DNA of 35,622 nt from an uncultured Parafilimonas sp. (GCA_903882935.1 CAIRZB010000045.1:1-35622), one strand, 5' to 3'. Positions 1 to 8,611 are shown, counted from the first letter of the stretch. Numbers and translations are program-made. The notes: a model not told the origin generated them from the sequence alone.

Positions 1-123
1 CACCGCTCATTTATCAGTTTCATCGTTAATATGATTGCCGGGCTTGTGGCCTACAACTTCCTCCCTAAAAAACCGGCCATCAGCTATCAAAAAGACTATT
101 CTATCCAATTACATGCATTTTGA
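1..123 (+). CDS. C-terminal end of a membrane protein (partial)
   Basis: The first reading frame is open from base 1 and ends at a TGA at 121-123, giving 40 residues. It contains one hydrophobic stretch (about residues 4-22) that looks like a last transmembrane helix, followed by a short polar tail with two lysines, consistent with a cytoplasmic C-terminus. The rest of the gene lies upstream of the window, so the family cannot be named; a transporter or other integral membrane protein is likely. It converges with the minus-strand gene ending at 151. Confidence 0.55.
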   Translation, partial: HRSFISFIVNMIAGLVAYNFLPKKPAISYQKDYSIQLHAF

Positions 124-150
124 TTAATCGAACTCAGGTTAGTAATAATC

Positions 151-2676
151 TTACCTCCCCAAAAACTCCCCGCTCCTCACCCCTGTAACTTTTTTATCGG
201 CATATACCAACTTCCCGTTTACCCACACTTTTAATATGCCTTCGGATAGGGCTTTGCTGTCGGTTATGGTGGCTTTGTCAACCACGGTGCCGGGGTTAAA
301 CAATACCAGGTCGGCAAAATAGCCTGGGGCTATGGTACCGCGGTTTTGCAGGCCCACATGCTCGGCGGATAGGCTGGTCATTTTTTGGATGGCTTCTTCC
401 AGGCGCATTATTTTCTTTTCCCGCACATAATAACCCAGTACGCGGGTAAAGGTGCCGTAGCCGCGCGGGTGGCCGCCGTTGGAGCCATCCGAGCATATAT
501 TGGTGTTGGGCCATTGTAAAAGTGTGGCAACATCGTCATCGCTCATGCTGCTGGCAACAATGCCTTCTACATACCCCTCTTCAGGGTGGGCTTTTTCATA
601 GGTGTCCACAATAGCAATAAGGCTAATCAGTGTTTGCGCGGGCGACTCGTTTCGCAGGGCGGCAATCTCGCTGATGGTTTTGCCCTGGTATTGCAGGTTA
701 GGGGCAAACCGGGTCATAACAGATTTTGTGGCGTCAAACGTATGGTCAACCGCATATTGCGCGCTTTGCATGTTGGTATAATCCGTTTTGGGGAAGAGTA
801 CCCGTATGGTGCTGTGCCAATAGGTGTAGGGGTAGCTGTCGGCGGTTATATTTATGCCTGCCTGGCGGGCAGCGTCCAGTTTCGCCAGCAACTGGTTGGC
901 CGTACCCCAACTGTCCTTCAGGGCAATTTTTATATGGCTTACCTGCACGGGCAGGTTGGCCTCGCGGCCAATGGTTATTATCTCGTCAATGGCATCGTCA
1001 AAAGCCACATCCTCGCTGCGTATATGGCTAATGTAACGGCCGTGGGCCGCCCCGGCCACTTTGGCCAGCTCAATCACCTCATCCTTGTTGGAGAAATACG
1101 CCCCTGCATATTCCAGACCAGTAGAAAGGCCTAGGGAACCTTTTTCCATTTCCACCTTCAGCAGTGCCTTCATTTTTTTCAGTTCCGCCGGGGTACATAT
1201 CCTGCTCAGGTTATTTTCACCCATTACCTGTGCCCGAAGGGCTGTTTGGCCGGTGTAAGTGGCCAGGTTTATGGCGATGGGTGTTTTTAGTATGTGCGCT
1301 TTAATGGTGTCAATCGGGTCGCCGTCGCCATCCTGCCCGGCCACTATGGTGGTCACGCCCTGGCTTACCGCCGCCAGTGCGTCCGGGTGTGCGCCGAACG
1401 AGCCGCCCAGGTGGCTGTGGCTGTCAATAAAACCCGGGGCCAGCACATTGCCGCCGCCGTCAACGGTTTCCTCGCCAGGGTAAGGTGCCAGGTTGCCAAC
1501 GGCTATAATTTTGTTGCCTTGTATGCGTACGTTGGCATTGCGGGTATTGGTACCCGTGCCGTCAACCACCTTAACGTTGGTAAAAATGGTGGTAGGCTGC
1601 AGGTTGTATTTTTCGCCCTCAAACCATGCCTTGGCAAACAGCCTTGCCACCGGCACCGTGCCGCTGCTAAGCACAACCAGGGTGCGTTTGTTTTTTACAT
1701 CCCGGCAAATCAGGTTTTTAAAGCCCATCCAACTGCCGGTGTGGGCGTAATATTCACCCGGTTTGTTTATACCCCAAGCAAAGCCGTAGGCATGCGTTGT
1801 GCCATCGTTCAGTTTTACGGGTTCAAACCCCAAGGCCAGTGTTTCCTTTTTAACCAGTTTGGTGGTGTACAAAGCTTGGTCCCATAGCAGCAAGTCATCC
1901 ACACTAGAGTAAACGTTTCCGTCGCCCACCACGCCGTCCAAATGGGTAAGGTCGGCCAATTTTTTGGTGCCGTTCACTTCTTCAAATCCCAAAACATGGT
2001 TGGCCGGCACGGTGTGCATCAAATCGTTGTACACATAAGTATCTTTCATGCCGAGGGGGCCGAAGATATGTGCCTGCAGGTAGTCGTGTATGATGGTTTT
2101 GGTAATGCGTTCAATAACACTGGCCAGCAGCACATAGTTGGTATTGCAGTAGTTCCATTGGCTGCCGGGCGCAAAGTCTGGTGCTGGCTTGTAGGTGGCA
2201 AACATTTTAATCATCCCCTCATTGTCAAGGGTATCCAAGGTACCCCGGTAGCGTTCGAACACGTCGAAATATTCCGGTATGCCGGATGTATGGGTTAACA
2301 ACTGGCGAATAGTAACAGTAGTATACGGTAGTTCGGGAATGTATTTCACCACGGCATCATCCAACTGCAGCTTGCCGGCTTCCAGTAGCTGTAAAATACC
2401 CATGGCCATAAACTGTTTGCTTACCGAGGCAAGGTTAAAGGACGAGGCGGTGGTAAGGGGCTTGTTGGTATAAATATCATTTATGCCAAAGGCTTTTTTA
2501 TACAGCAGCTTGCCATTCTCTGCGTACAACACGGTGCCGTTAAACTGGCCGGTTTGGCTAAGGGCGGCAAGGCCTGAATCGAGACGTTTTATATCCACGC
2601 CCGTTTGTGCAATGGCGGGCATACAGGCAAAAAGGCAGCAAGTGGCTAAAGCGTAGTGCAGCAGTATTTTCCTCAT
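151..2676 (-). CDS. Exported serine hydrolase / N-acyl-D-amino-acid deacylase fusion
   Basis: A single open frame joins two enzymes. After a signal peptide ending in AIAQ comes a class C beta-lactamase/PBP-like serine hydrolase: an SxxK motif (SVSK), a Y-x-N-like motif in NYCNTNY, and a late HTG motif (AHTGSW). From roughly residue 365 a D-aminoacylase-type amidohydrolase follows, with the metal-binding DSHSH motif, an SDG motif near SDGSNGGHPRGYG, and the family's C-terminal beta segment (GYFADLVLF). I chose the ATG at 2676 over the in-frame one at 2718 because the signal peptide begins there. Known family roles are hydrolysis of D-peptide or peptidoglycan-like amides (N-domain) and removal of N-acyl groups from D-amino acids (C-domain). 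The location is probably periplasmic. The inferred substrate is D-amino-acid-containing peptides or wall fragments; which activities are live is not known. Confidence 0.88.
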   Translation of the reverse strand: MRKILLHYALATCCLFACMPAIAQTGVDIKRLDSGLAALSQTGQFNGTVLYAENGKLLYKKAFGINDIYTNKPLTTASSFNLASVSKQFMAMGILQLLEAGKLQLDDAVVKYIPELPYTTVTIRQLLTHTSGIPEYFDVFERYRGTLDTLDNEGMIKMFATYKPAPDFAPGSQWNYCNTNYVLLASVIERITKTIIHDYLQAHIFGPLGMKDTYVYNDLMHTVPANHVLGFEEVNGTKKLADLTHLDGVVGDGNVYSSVDDLLLWDQALYTTKLVKKETLALGFEPVKLNDGTTHAYGFAWGINKPGEYYAHTGSWMGFKNLICRDVKNKRTLVVLSSGTVPVARLFAKAWFEGEKYNLQPTTIFTNVKVVDGTGTNTRNANVRIQGNKIIAVGNLAPYPGEETVDGGGNVLAPGFIDSHSHLGGSFGAHPDALAAVSQGVTTIVAGQDGDGDPIDTIKAHILKTPIAINLATYTGQTALRAQVMGENNLSRICTPAELKKMKALLKVEMEKGSLGLSTGLEYAGAYFSNKDEVIELAKVAGAAHGRYISHIRSEDVAFDDAIDEIITIGREANLPVQVSHIKIALKDSWGTANQLLAKLDAARQAGINITADSYPYTYWHSTIRVLFPKTDYTNMQSAQYAVDHTFDATKSVMTRFAPNLQYQGKTISEIAALRNESPAQTLISLIAIVDTYEKAHPEEGYVEGIVASSMSDDDVATLLQWPNTNICSDGSNGGHPRGYGTFTRVLGYYVREKKIMRLEEAIQKMTSLSAEHVGLQNRGTIAPGYFADLVLFNPGTVVDKATITDSKALSEGILKVWVNGKLVYADKKVTGVRSGEFLGR

Positions 2677-2847
2677 GTTAAAGGGCGTTTGTATATGCGG
2701 CAACCGTTTGCCGCCCACGCAATTTAGGGTATTTGTGGTTTGTATAAAATGGGGAAGGGGAGATGATTGGATTTTTTGGTGGTGCTGTTTTACTAACGCG
2801 TTATAAACAACCTATTAGACCTTTCGTACGCGGGGTTTACTGCTCTG

Positions 2848-3744
2848 TTATGATAACAACCCATTCGCTCGTTTTTGGTTCCTAAACTCGGTTGGGGTAA
2901 GCCCTGTCATTTTTTTAAAGAGCCTAGCAAAGTAATTTGGGTATTCAAAATCCAACAAATAGGCTATTTCTGAAATTGAATAGCTTGTATGTGAGAGGTA
3001 GTTTTTTGCTGTTTCTATTTTGTAACCTTCTGCGTGGAATAGCGCAGGTTTACCCGAAACTTGGTTGCAAATCCTGTTTAAGTGAACCGTGCTAATCCCC
3101 AACTGTTTCGCAAATTGGGGAATACTTTGCGGCGTAGCGGCTTTTTTTATCAGCGACTGGAAGTTTTTAAAATGTTCCAGCGTTTTGTTCCCGTCGCCTG
3201 GAAGCTGTGTTTCTTTTGAATAGCATAGCCGCATTAAAAAAATAAAAAGCTGTTGGAAGCCGGCGCGCAGCATGGCCTCCTTTTCTGGTTTGCTTGTAAA
3301 AAGTTCGTCTCTCATTTCCTCCAACTTGGAGGCAATTTTCACATAATCTGGGTCATTGCTGCCGTCAAATGAAAGCTCGTGAGCGTTTTCGAAGCTTACT
3401 GGCACAGAAGGTGCGTCCCGGCAAATGCCGTCCATTACAGTATCTGAGACAGTAAGAATATTGCCCTTAACATCAACGCTGTATTTCAGCCCATGCAGCA
3501 TATTTGGCGGTATCATCAACACGCAGGGGGTACTAATTTCCATTTCTGTTGTGGAGCTGGTAAACTCCACATGGCCAGACTCAATAAAGAAAAACTGGTA
3601 CAGCCTTGTATGGATGTGTGGCCTTATGGTCCAGTCAAATTGCTTGCTGCGGGTGGCAATCAGTTCAAGGAAAATATAATCTGACTGGGGATGGCCGTTT
3701 AAATCACCGTAAAGGCCGTCAAATTGCAACATCCGGTTTTTCAT
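2848..3744 (-). CDS. AraC family transcriptional regulator
   Basis: A 298-residue protein with an N-terminal cupin-like sensing half (histidines near IRPHIHTRLYQ; proline-rich turn IPPNMLHG) and a C-terminal AraC double helix-turn-helix. The second HTH is clear: SYSISEIAYLLDFEYPNYFARLFKK, ending in the usual GLTPTEFR. This layout matches AraC activators of aromatic catabolism such as PobR-type proteins, though the ligand cannot be read from sequence. It is transcribed divergently from the aromatic-degradation operon that starts at 3853, with only about 110 bp between them. It is therefore the likely activator of that operon. Direct repeats in the shared intergenic region are candidate binding sites. 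Confidence 0.9.
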   Translation of the reverse strand: MKNRMLQFDGLYGDLNGHPQSDYIFLELIATRSKQFDWTIRPHIHTRLYQFFFIESGHVEFTSSTTEMEISTPCVLMIPPNMLHGLKYSVDVKGNILTVSDTVMDGICRDAPSVPVSFENAHELSFDGSNDPDYVKIASKLEEMRDELFTSKPEKEAMLRAGFQQLFIFLMRLCYSKETQLPGDGNKTLEHFKNFQSLIKKAATPQSIPQFAKQLGISTVHLNRICNQVSGKPALFHAEGYKIETAKNYLSHTSYSISEIAYLLDFEYPNYFARLFKKMTGLTPTEFRNQKRANGLLS

Positions 3745-3764
3745 TGTGGGGGCATGTTTGTTTT

Positions 3765-3795
3765 GTATCCGGATTTACTGAATTAGTATCCGGTT
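3765..3795. promoter_or_regulatory. Candidate AraC operator: two direct repeats 21 bp apart
   Basis: GTATCCGGAT at 3765-3774 and GTATCCGGTT at 3786-3795 are direct repeats with a 21-bp centre-to-centre spacing (two helical turns), the arrangement expected for an AraC-family activator. A third, partial match (ATCCGGTTT) lies at 3731-3739, inside the regulator's first codons. The distal repeat reaches the -33 region of the putative operon promoter, so bound activator could replace a missing -33 element. This is inference from spacing and position. Confidence 0.5.
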
Positions 3796-3813
3796 ACAAA
3801 GGTATTGTTCGTA

Positions 3814-3821
3814 TAATTTCG
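3814..3821 (+). promoter_or_regulatory. Putative -7 element of the aromatic operon
   Basis: TAATTTCG matches the Bacteroidota -7 consensus TAnnTTTG with one mismatch and lies about 32 bp upstream of the first operon gene. There is no TTTG at the expected -33 position; the second GTATCCGG repeat occupies it, as expected for an activator-dependent promoter. Confidence 0.4.
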
Positions 3822-3852
3822 TTGCAACAGATTTCTAAAACCATAACCAACG

Positions 3853-4365
3853 ATGTTTCATTTTATTCCGCGTACCAGCGAAAGGATGATAATTTTCTTT
3901 GTGCTTGCTGCGGCTGTCTTTTTGTTTTTTTCGCCTACAATTTCCCGGTGTCAGCAAAATGCCCTCGGCCTTAAAATACACCATGCCGCCATATCGGTAC
4001 GCAATGCCGATTCATTGTCAAAATGGTATTCTGAAAAATTAGGGTTTAAAGAACTACGCCGGTATAACCGGCCGGGCAGAGTGGTAATATGGATGGGCAT
4101 TGATGGTTTCAGGATTGACCTTTTGCAAGTGGAAGGGTCAAACAGGCCTGAAATTCAATCGGCGCCTGCGCCACAGCATTTGCAAACACAGGGCCTGAGG
4201 CATATTGTTTTTGAACCCGCTGATTTTGAAAAAGCTTATCAGGCATTAAAAAGCCGTGGTGTGGCATTTTTTGGGGAGATAAATATTAACAAAAACGCGG
4301 GTATTGAAACGATTTATTTTAAAGACCCCGAAGGGAATATTTTAGAGTTGTATAAAGACTTGTAA
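3853..4365 (+). CDS. VOC (glyoxalase/dioxygenase-fold) protein with N-terminal export or anchor segment
   Basis: A 170-residue protein. Residues about 12-32 are strongly hydrophobic and look like a signal peptide or single membrane anchor. The rest is one VOC domain with the typical beta-alpha-beta-beta-beta repeats. Likely metal ligands sit in IHHAAI, LRHIVF and NILELY. VOC proteins include glyoxalase I, extradiol dioxygenases and isomerases, so the reaction cannot be assigned. It is the first gene of the aromatic operon, which suggests a job on a substrate or reactive by-product outside the cytoplasm. An alternative start is the ATG at 3886, directly before the hydrophobic segment. Confidence 0.75.
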   Translation: MFHFIPRTSERMIIFFVLAAAVFLFFSPTISRCQQNALGLKIHHAAISVRNADSLSKWYSEKLGFKELRRYNRPGRVVIWMGIDGFRIDLLQVEGSNRPEIQSAPAPQHLQTQGLRHIVFEPADFEKAYQALKSRGVAFFGEININKNAGIETIYFKDPEGNILELYKDL

Positions 4366-4422
4366 GCGTGCAAAGCTGTGAAGCAAGAGATTTTTTAAAA
4401 CGCATGTTAAAAAACCGGGTAT

Positions 4423-4836
4423 ATGAAAAAAATATTGGCATTTAATTTTGTTCCAGCCAGCCCCGATACTGCACTGCTTGTGTTGCGCATTTGGCTTAGC
4501 CTCAGCTTGTTTGTAAAACATGGTATCGAAAAACTGTTTACGTTTCCGCAAATGCAAACTCATTTTCCTAACCCGTTGCATGTTGGTGTCACGACTGGAC
4601 TGGTGTTCGCTTTGCTTTCAGATGGCATTTCATCCATCCTTGTAATGTTTGGCTTTGCCACACGCATTGCAGCATTGGTAATAATGTTGAATATGTTTGT
4701 GGTATTCACCTTTATGCACCAGTTTTCTTTTATGGACGGCCACGCAGAACTGGTGTATGCTTACCTTGGTGGCTTCCTCACTATTTTTATCGCCGGTCCG
4801 GGCAAATACAGCTTTGATAGCAAGTTTTTTCGATAA
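4423..4836 (+). CDS. DoxX family membrane protein
   Basis: A 137-residue protein with four hydrophobic segments. It carries the DoxX hallmark of a short first helix ending in KHGIEKLF, then helices around LVFALLSDGISSILVMFGFATRIAAL, and a final helix in LGGFLTIFIAGPGKYS. DoxX-type proteins are small inner-membrane proteins linked to quinone or thiosulfate oxidation and to redox stress; many have no known reaction. Its place as second gene of the aromatic catabolic operon suggests a link to quinones or oxygen-sensitive intermediates, but this is inference. Confidence 0.8.
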   Translation: MKKILAFNFVPASPDTALLVLRIWLSLSLFVKHGIEKLFTFPQMQTHFPNPLHVGVTTGLVFALLSDGISSILVMFGFATRIAALVIMLNMFVVFTFMHQFSFMDGHAELVYAYLGGFLTIFIAGPGKYSFDSKFFR

Positions 4837-4913
4837 ACAACAACATCTGTAGGCCCAAGCAAAAACTTCACGATTCCGGAAGCAACGGGTATGTAAGCAA
4901 AACACTTATCATT

Positions 4914-6215
4914 ATGTCAAGCGGCCAGTCCAAATTATTATCATACAAAAGCAAAATGACCCATGTTCATTATGCCGTTGTGCTTATCTGTTTTCTGATG
5001 AACATGTGCGACGGTACGAACGTGATGGTGGTTTCGTATACCGCAGGGGCCATCGCAAAAGAGTGGGCTGTTAACCCCGCCGGTTTTGGGGTAGTGTTCA
5101 GCACTGGGTTGCTGGGCATGGCGGTGGGTGCAATGCTGCTTGCATCGCTGGCTGATATTTTTGGCCGCAAGCCGATGATTATGTTTTGTGCACTACTTAT
5201 GGCATGTGGCGTACTGGCAACCACTACCGTTACTAATTTTACCCAGTTGCTGGCGCTACGCTTTGTCACGGGCCTTGGCATAGGCAGCATGCTTGCTTGC
5301 ACTTCGGCACTTACTGCGGAGTATGCCCCGGAAAGAACAAAGGGTTTTTGGGTAAGTTTTGTTATGGGCGGCTATTCTGTTGGGGCTGTACTGTCGGGTT
5401 TAGTGGCAGCAAAACTTATTGTAACCAGCGGGTGGCGCAGCATATACTTTTTTGCGGGTATCACCACCCTTTTTACCCTGCCCATTGTGCTGTTTCTTTT
5501 ACGGGAATCCATAGAATTTTTGTATAAAACCCAGCCAGCCAATGCATTGGCAAGAGCCAATAAAATTTTGGCAGCCATGAAGCTGGGCCTGCTTCATGCG
5601 CTACCTTTTAAAAGTGAAAAGCCGGAAAAAGCCACGGTGGCGGTGTTATTTGCCGGGGGTAGAAAAAACACGACTATTTTATTATGGGCATCCTTCCTGC
5701 TTTGTTTTGCTGCGCTGTACTTTTTAACAAGCTGGATACCCAAGCTTGCATCCATCACTGGCATGTCGGCCCAGCAGTCAATTTATGCGGGTATTTTATT
5801 TAACGCGGGTGCGTTCATTGGTGTGGTTACGCAAGGTCTCTTGGTCATTCGTTTTGCCATACGAAAAGTGCTGTGCAGCTTTTTGTTGGGTACGGCCCTG
5901 CTGATGGCACTGTTTGGCTTTTTTACCGGCCCTTACCTGGCTTTGCTGTTTTTTGGCCTTGTTGGGTTTGGTATACAAGGCGGTTTTACCGGGTTGTATG
6001 CTGTTGCAGCGGGCGTATATCCTGTACAAATTAGGGGTACTGGTATTGGCAGTGCCATTGGTGTGGGGCGCCTTGGCGCAATAGCAGGGCCTTTTTTTGG
6101 CGGGTTGTTAATAGCAGGCGGCCTTTCAGTACAGTGGAATTTTATTGTGTTTGCAATACCGGCGTTTATAGCGGCGGTCCTGATTCTTTTTATTAAATCA
6201 CCCCAGGAAAAATAA
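4914..6215 (+). CDS. MFS aromatic acid:H+ symporter (AAHS family, PcaK/GalT-like)
   Basis: A 433-residue transporter with about 12 membrane helices. The first helix contains an acidic motif (CDGTN, residues 32-36) in the position of the DGxD motif of PcaK-type aromatic acid transporters. The loop between helices 2 and 3 has the MFS motif A (ADIFGRKPM). A late glycine-rich segment (GSAIGVGRLGAIAGP) is typical of AAHS members. It should import a benzoate-type acid by proton symport across the inner membrane. It ends 4 bp before the dioxygenase gene, which ties the imported substrate to that enzyme. Confidence 0.88.
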   Translation: MSSGQSKLLSYKSKMTHVHYAVVLICFLMNMCDGTNVMVVSYTAGAIAKEWAVNPAGFGVVFSTGLLGMAVGAMLLASLADIFGRKPMIMFCALLMACGVLATTTVTNFTQLLALRFVTGLGIGSMLACTSALTAEYAPERTKGFWVSFVMGGYSVGAVLSGLVAAKLIVTSGWRSIYFFAGITTLFTLPIVLFLLRESIEFLYKTQPANALARANKILAAMKLGLLHALPFKSEKPEKATVAVLFAGGRKNTTILLWASFLLCFAALYFLTSWIPKLASITGMSAQQSIYAGILFNAGAFIGVVTQGLLVIRFAIRKVLCSFLLGTALLMALFGFFTGPYLALLFFGLVGFGIQGGFTGLYAVAAGVYPVQIRGTGIGSAIGVGRLGAIAGPFFGGLLIAGGLSVQWNFIVFAIPAFIAAVLILFIKSPQEK

Positions 6216-6219
6216 TTGT

Positions 6220-7185
6220 ATGGAACAGGAGGATATTTGGGATGTAGCGCACTTGGCGCATGTTGAACTGCTTACGCCAAAACTGGAAGAAAGCACCCGC
6301 TTTTTTACCGATATACTTGGTATGAGCATAACCGAGATAAAAGACGGCTCCATATACCTGCGCGCCTATGATGATTACGAGCACCACTCCTTACAGCTCA
6401 CTGCCCACCGGCATGCCGGTATGGGGCATTTTGCTTGGCGTGCAAGAAGTGAGCAGGCCTTGCAAAGAAGGGTAAACGCCATAGCAGCAAGCGGCTATGG
6501 TATTGGCTGGAAGGAAAATAATACCGGCCATGGCCGCAGTTACCAATATTTTTCCCCAGACGGGCATAAAATGGAAATATATTTTCAATCGGTTAAGTAC
6601 AAGTCGGGCCCATGCGACACTTCGGCGTTAAAAAACACAGCCAGCAGGTTTCCGGGTAGGGGTGTTAACGTGCGCCGTATTGATCACCTAAATCTTTTTT
6701 CAAACAACGTGCGGGCATTCAGGGACTTTCAGCTGACAAACGTAGGCGGTGTGCTGACGGAAACGATTGTAGACAATATGGATGACCTGAACCCCAAAGC
6801 AGTATGGTTTATGGTAAATTCAAAATCGTACGACCTTGCAGTAACAGAGGACCATCTTGGACTGGGCGGAAGGTTTCACCATGTTACCTATGTGTGCAAT
6901 AGCCGCGAAGAAGTGTTGATTGCGGCTGATATATTTTTGGAGAACGGCATTCAGATAGAAACCGGGCCGCACAAGCATAGCATACAGCAAACATTTTTTT
7001 TGTACGTATATGAGCCCGGGGGCAACCGCATTGAAGTTGCGAATGCAACTGCAAGGCTGATTGTTGACCCGGATTATAAAACCATATTTTGGACACAAGA
7101 GGAAAGAAAAAAAGGACAGGCATGGGGCTTGGCCACCATCCCCGCCTTTCACACCAGGGGCACACCAATGCCTGAAGATCTTTAG
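6220..7185 (+). CDS. Type I (VOC) extradiol ring-cleavage dioxygenase
   Basis: A 321-residue two-domain extradiol dioxygenase of catechol 2,3-dioxygenase type. The N-terminal VOC half covers about 10-125 and the catalytic half about 150-280. Fe(II) ligands can be read as His156 (RIDHL), His221 (FHHVTY) and Glu272 (GNRIEV). The catalytic His253 (HKHS) and Tyr262 (LYVYEP) line up with His246 and Tyr255 of XylE. It opens an aromatic ring next to vicinal hydroxyls using O2. Because the downstream genes act on 4-oxalomesaconate, the predicted substrate is gallate or a close relative. This is notable, since known gallate and protocatechuate 4,5-dioxygenases belong to the unrelated LigB (type II) family. 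A catechol-like substrate cannot be excluded. Confidence 0.85.
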   Translation: MEQEDIWDVAHLAHVELLTPKLEESTRFFTDILGMSITEIKDGSIYLRAYDDYEHHSLQLTAHRHAGMGHFAWRARSEQALQRRVNAIAASGYGIGWKENNTGHGRSYQYFSPDGHKMEIYFQSVKYKSGPCDTSALKNTASRFPGRGVNVRRIDHLNLFSNNVRAFRDFQLTNVGGVLTETIVDNMDDLNPKAVWFMVNSKSYDLAVTEDHLGLGGRFHHVTYVCNSREEVLIAADIFLENGIQIETGPHKHSIQQTFFLYVYEPGGNRIEVANATARLIVDPDYKTIFWTQEERKKGQAWGLATIPAFHTRGTPMPEDL

Positions 7186-7251
7186 AACGCATTGTGCTGC
7201 GGGCAAGTGGAATTTGTTGCCGCAACACCAAATAAAAAAAAGTTGAAGAGT

Positions 7252-7971
7252 ATGAAAAAAAAGCTTTTGGTGGCAGGTGCACATTCCGGCGATTTTGTAT
7301 GGCGTGCCGCGGGCACCATTGCCAAGGCGATAGAAGAAGGTGCAGAAACGCTTGTTATTGCCATGAGTTACGGGGAACGAGGGGAGTCGGGCGAACTTTG
7401 GAAGGAAGATCCCGCCCGCTCTGAAGACAGTGTTAAGAAAATACGGCACGCGCAGGCAGAACAAGCAGCGCATATCTTGGGCACCCCAATCCTGTTTCTT
7501 GATTGGGGCGATTACCCGATGCTGCTTACCGAGGAGCGGATAAAACAGCTCACCGCTATCATCGGCGATTTTGAACCAACAGTCATCTTAACCCATAGCG
7601 AAAAAGACCCCTTCAACCCTGACCACCCGCTGGCTTTTCAGGCAGTACAGCGTGCAAGGCTCCTGAGTTCCGGAGCCGGGGTACCAAGCGCGTTTAAAAA
7701 TATTGACCCCCCTGCTTGGTATTCGTTCGAGCCTCACCAGCCGGAGCTTTGCGGGTTTGTGCCGGATACGTTTATTGACATAAGTTCCGTAATGGAAAAG
7801 AAAATTGCCGCCATGCGCTGCATGGGTGCCCAAACTTACCTGAAGGACTATTATGCGGAACTGGCCTCCCGGAGGGCCAACCATGCGCGGCGGATTTCCG
7901 GTATAAAAGACATAAAATTTGCGGAAGCCCACCAAAGCATGGTTCCGCGTGTAACCTCCAGTATTTTTTAA
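7252..7971 (+). CDS. galB: PIG-L fold hydrolase, GalB-like 4-oxalomesaconate hydratase
   Basis: A 239-residue PIG-L/LmbE-fold protein starting at the ATG at 7252 (an upstream in-frame start at 7192 adds an implausible leader). Sugar deacetylases of this fold carry AHPDD; here the motif is AHSGDFVWRAAG, with His11 and Asp14 kept as likely Zn ligands, and a later HSEKDPFNPDHP segment supplies the third. The changed motif is typical of the 4-oxalomesaconate hydratase branch (GalB of Pseudomonas putida), which adds water to the enol tautomer to give 4-carboxy-4-hydroxy-2-oxoadipate. The neighbours downstream are the aldolase for that product and the tautomerase that makes its substrate, which strongly supports the assignment. 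Confidence 0.8.
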   Translation: MKKKLLVAGAHSGDFVWRAAGTIAKAIEEGAETLVIAMSYGERGESGELWKEDPARSEDSVKKIRHAQAEQAAHILGTPILFLDWGDYPMLLTEERIKQLTAIIGDFEPTVILTHSEKDPFNPDHPLAFQAVQRARLLSSGAGVPSAFKNIDPPAWYSFEPHQPELCGFVPDTFIDISSVMEKKIAAMRCMGAQTYLKDYYAELASRRANHARRISGIKDIKFAEAHQSMVPRVTSSIF

Positions 7972-7982
7972 AAAACAATTGT

Positions 7983-8600
7983 ATGGATTTTATAGCAGCG
8001 CTCAGTAAATTTTCCGCAGCCACGCTGCATGAGGCATTGGGCAAATACGGCAACCTCCCTTCCGCCATAAAACCTATCAACCCCCACATGAAAGTATGTG
8101 GGCCGGCATACACCGTTAAAACCATGCCGCGGGATAATGTTTTGCTGCACCGTGCCTACGCGTATGCAAAACCCGGCGATGTGATTGTTGCGAACTGTTC
8201 TGGCTTTTACGAAGCCGGTTACTGGGGCGACTTAATGAGCCTGGGCGCTAAGACAAAAGGCATTAACGGGCTGGTAATAGATGCTTGTGTGCGGGATGCC
8301 GATGATATAGAGGCGCTTGGTTTTGCTGTTTTCAGCCGCGGGCTTTGTATACGGGGTACTTCTAACTACGGTGAAGGCACCCTTAACGAACCCATTTTAA
8401 TGGGCGAAGTACTTGTTAACCCGGGCGATATTATTGTAGGCGACCGTGATGGGGTGGTGGTAGTGCCGCAGGGCAGGGTTGAAGAAGCCATTGAAAAAGC
8501 GACTGTGAGGGAAGCGAAAGAAGAAAATGTACGAACGCAGTTGCGGGAGGGTAAAACTTCGCTACAGATATATGGCTGGGACAAACAATTTGGGTACTAA
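7983..8600 (+). CDS. galC: 4-carboxy-4-hydroxy-2-oxoadipate (CHA) aldolase / oxaloacetate decarboxylase, RraA fold
   Basis: A 205-residue protein of the HMG/CHA aldolase family, which shares its fold with RraA. Signature parts are GYWGDLMSLGAK (residues 79-90), DACVRD with Arg104 and Asp105 as substrate and Mg2+ contacts, and the late VGDRDGVVVVP strand. The family enzyme splits 4-carboxy-4-hydroxy-2-oxoadipate into pyruvate and oxaloacetate and can decarboxylate oxaloacetate. It starts 11 bp after the hydratase gene. An RraA RNase E inhibitor role is unlikely given the catabolic neighbours and the conserved catalytic motif. Confidence 0.85.
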   Translation: MDFIAALSKFSAATLHEALGKYGNLPSAIKPINPHMKVCGPAYTVKTMPRDNVLLHRAYAYAKPGDVIVANCSGFYEAGYWGDLMSLGAKTKGINGLVIDACVRDADDIEALGFAVFSRGLCIRGTSNYGEGTLNEPILMGEVLVNPGDIIVGDRDGVVVVPQGRVEEAIEKATVREAKEENVRTQLREGKTSLQIYGWDKQFGY

Positions 8601-8611
8601 TTACTACGAAC

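Noticed and set aside
586-1887. Overlapping plus-strand frames of up to 197 codons opposite the D-aminoacylase fusion
   Set aside because: No promoter, no family features, and compositions explained by the antisense of a real gene.
151-2676. Two separate genes joined by a sequencing frameshift
   Set aside because: The frame is continuous with a natural linker between domains and no internal signal peptide or start.
6820-7473. A 217-codon minus-strand frame over the dioxygenase/hydratase junction
   Set aside because: It spans the ends of two real genes and has no domain signature.
7252-7971. Annotation as a sugar N-deacetylase (LmbE/PIG-L)
   Set aside because: The AHPDD motif is replaced by AHSGD-FVWRA, and the operon context fits a 4-oxalomesaconate hydratase.
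7983-8600. RraA, regulator of RNase E
   Set aside because: The family shares the fold, but the conserved Arg-Asp pair and the catabolic neighbours indicate the aldolase.
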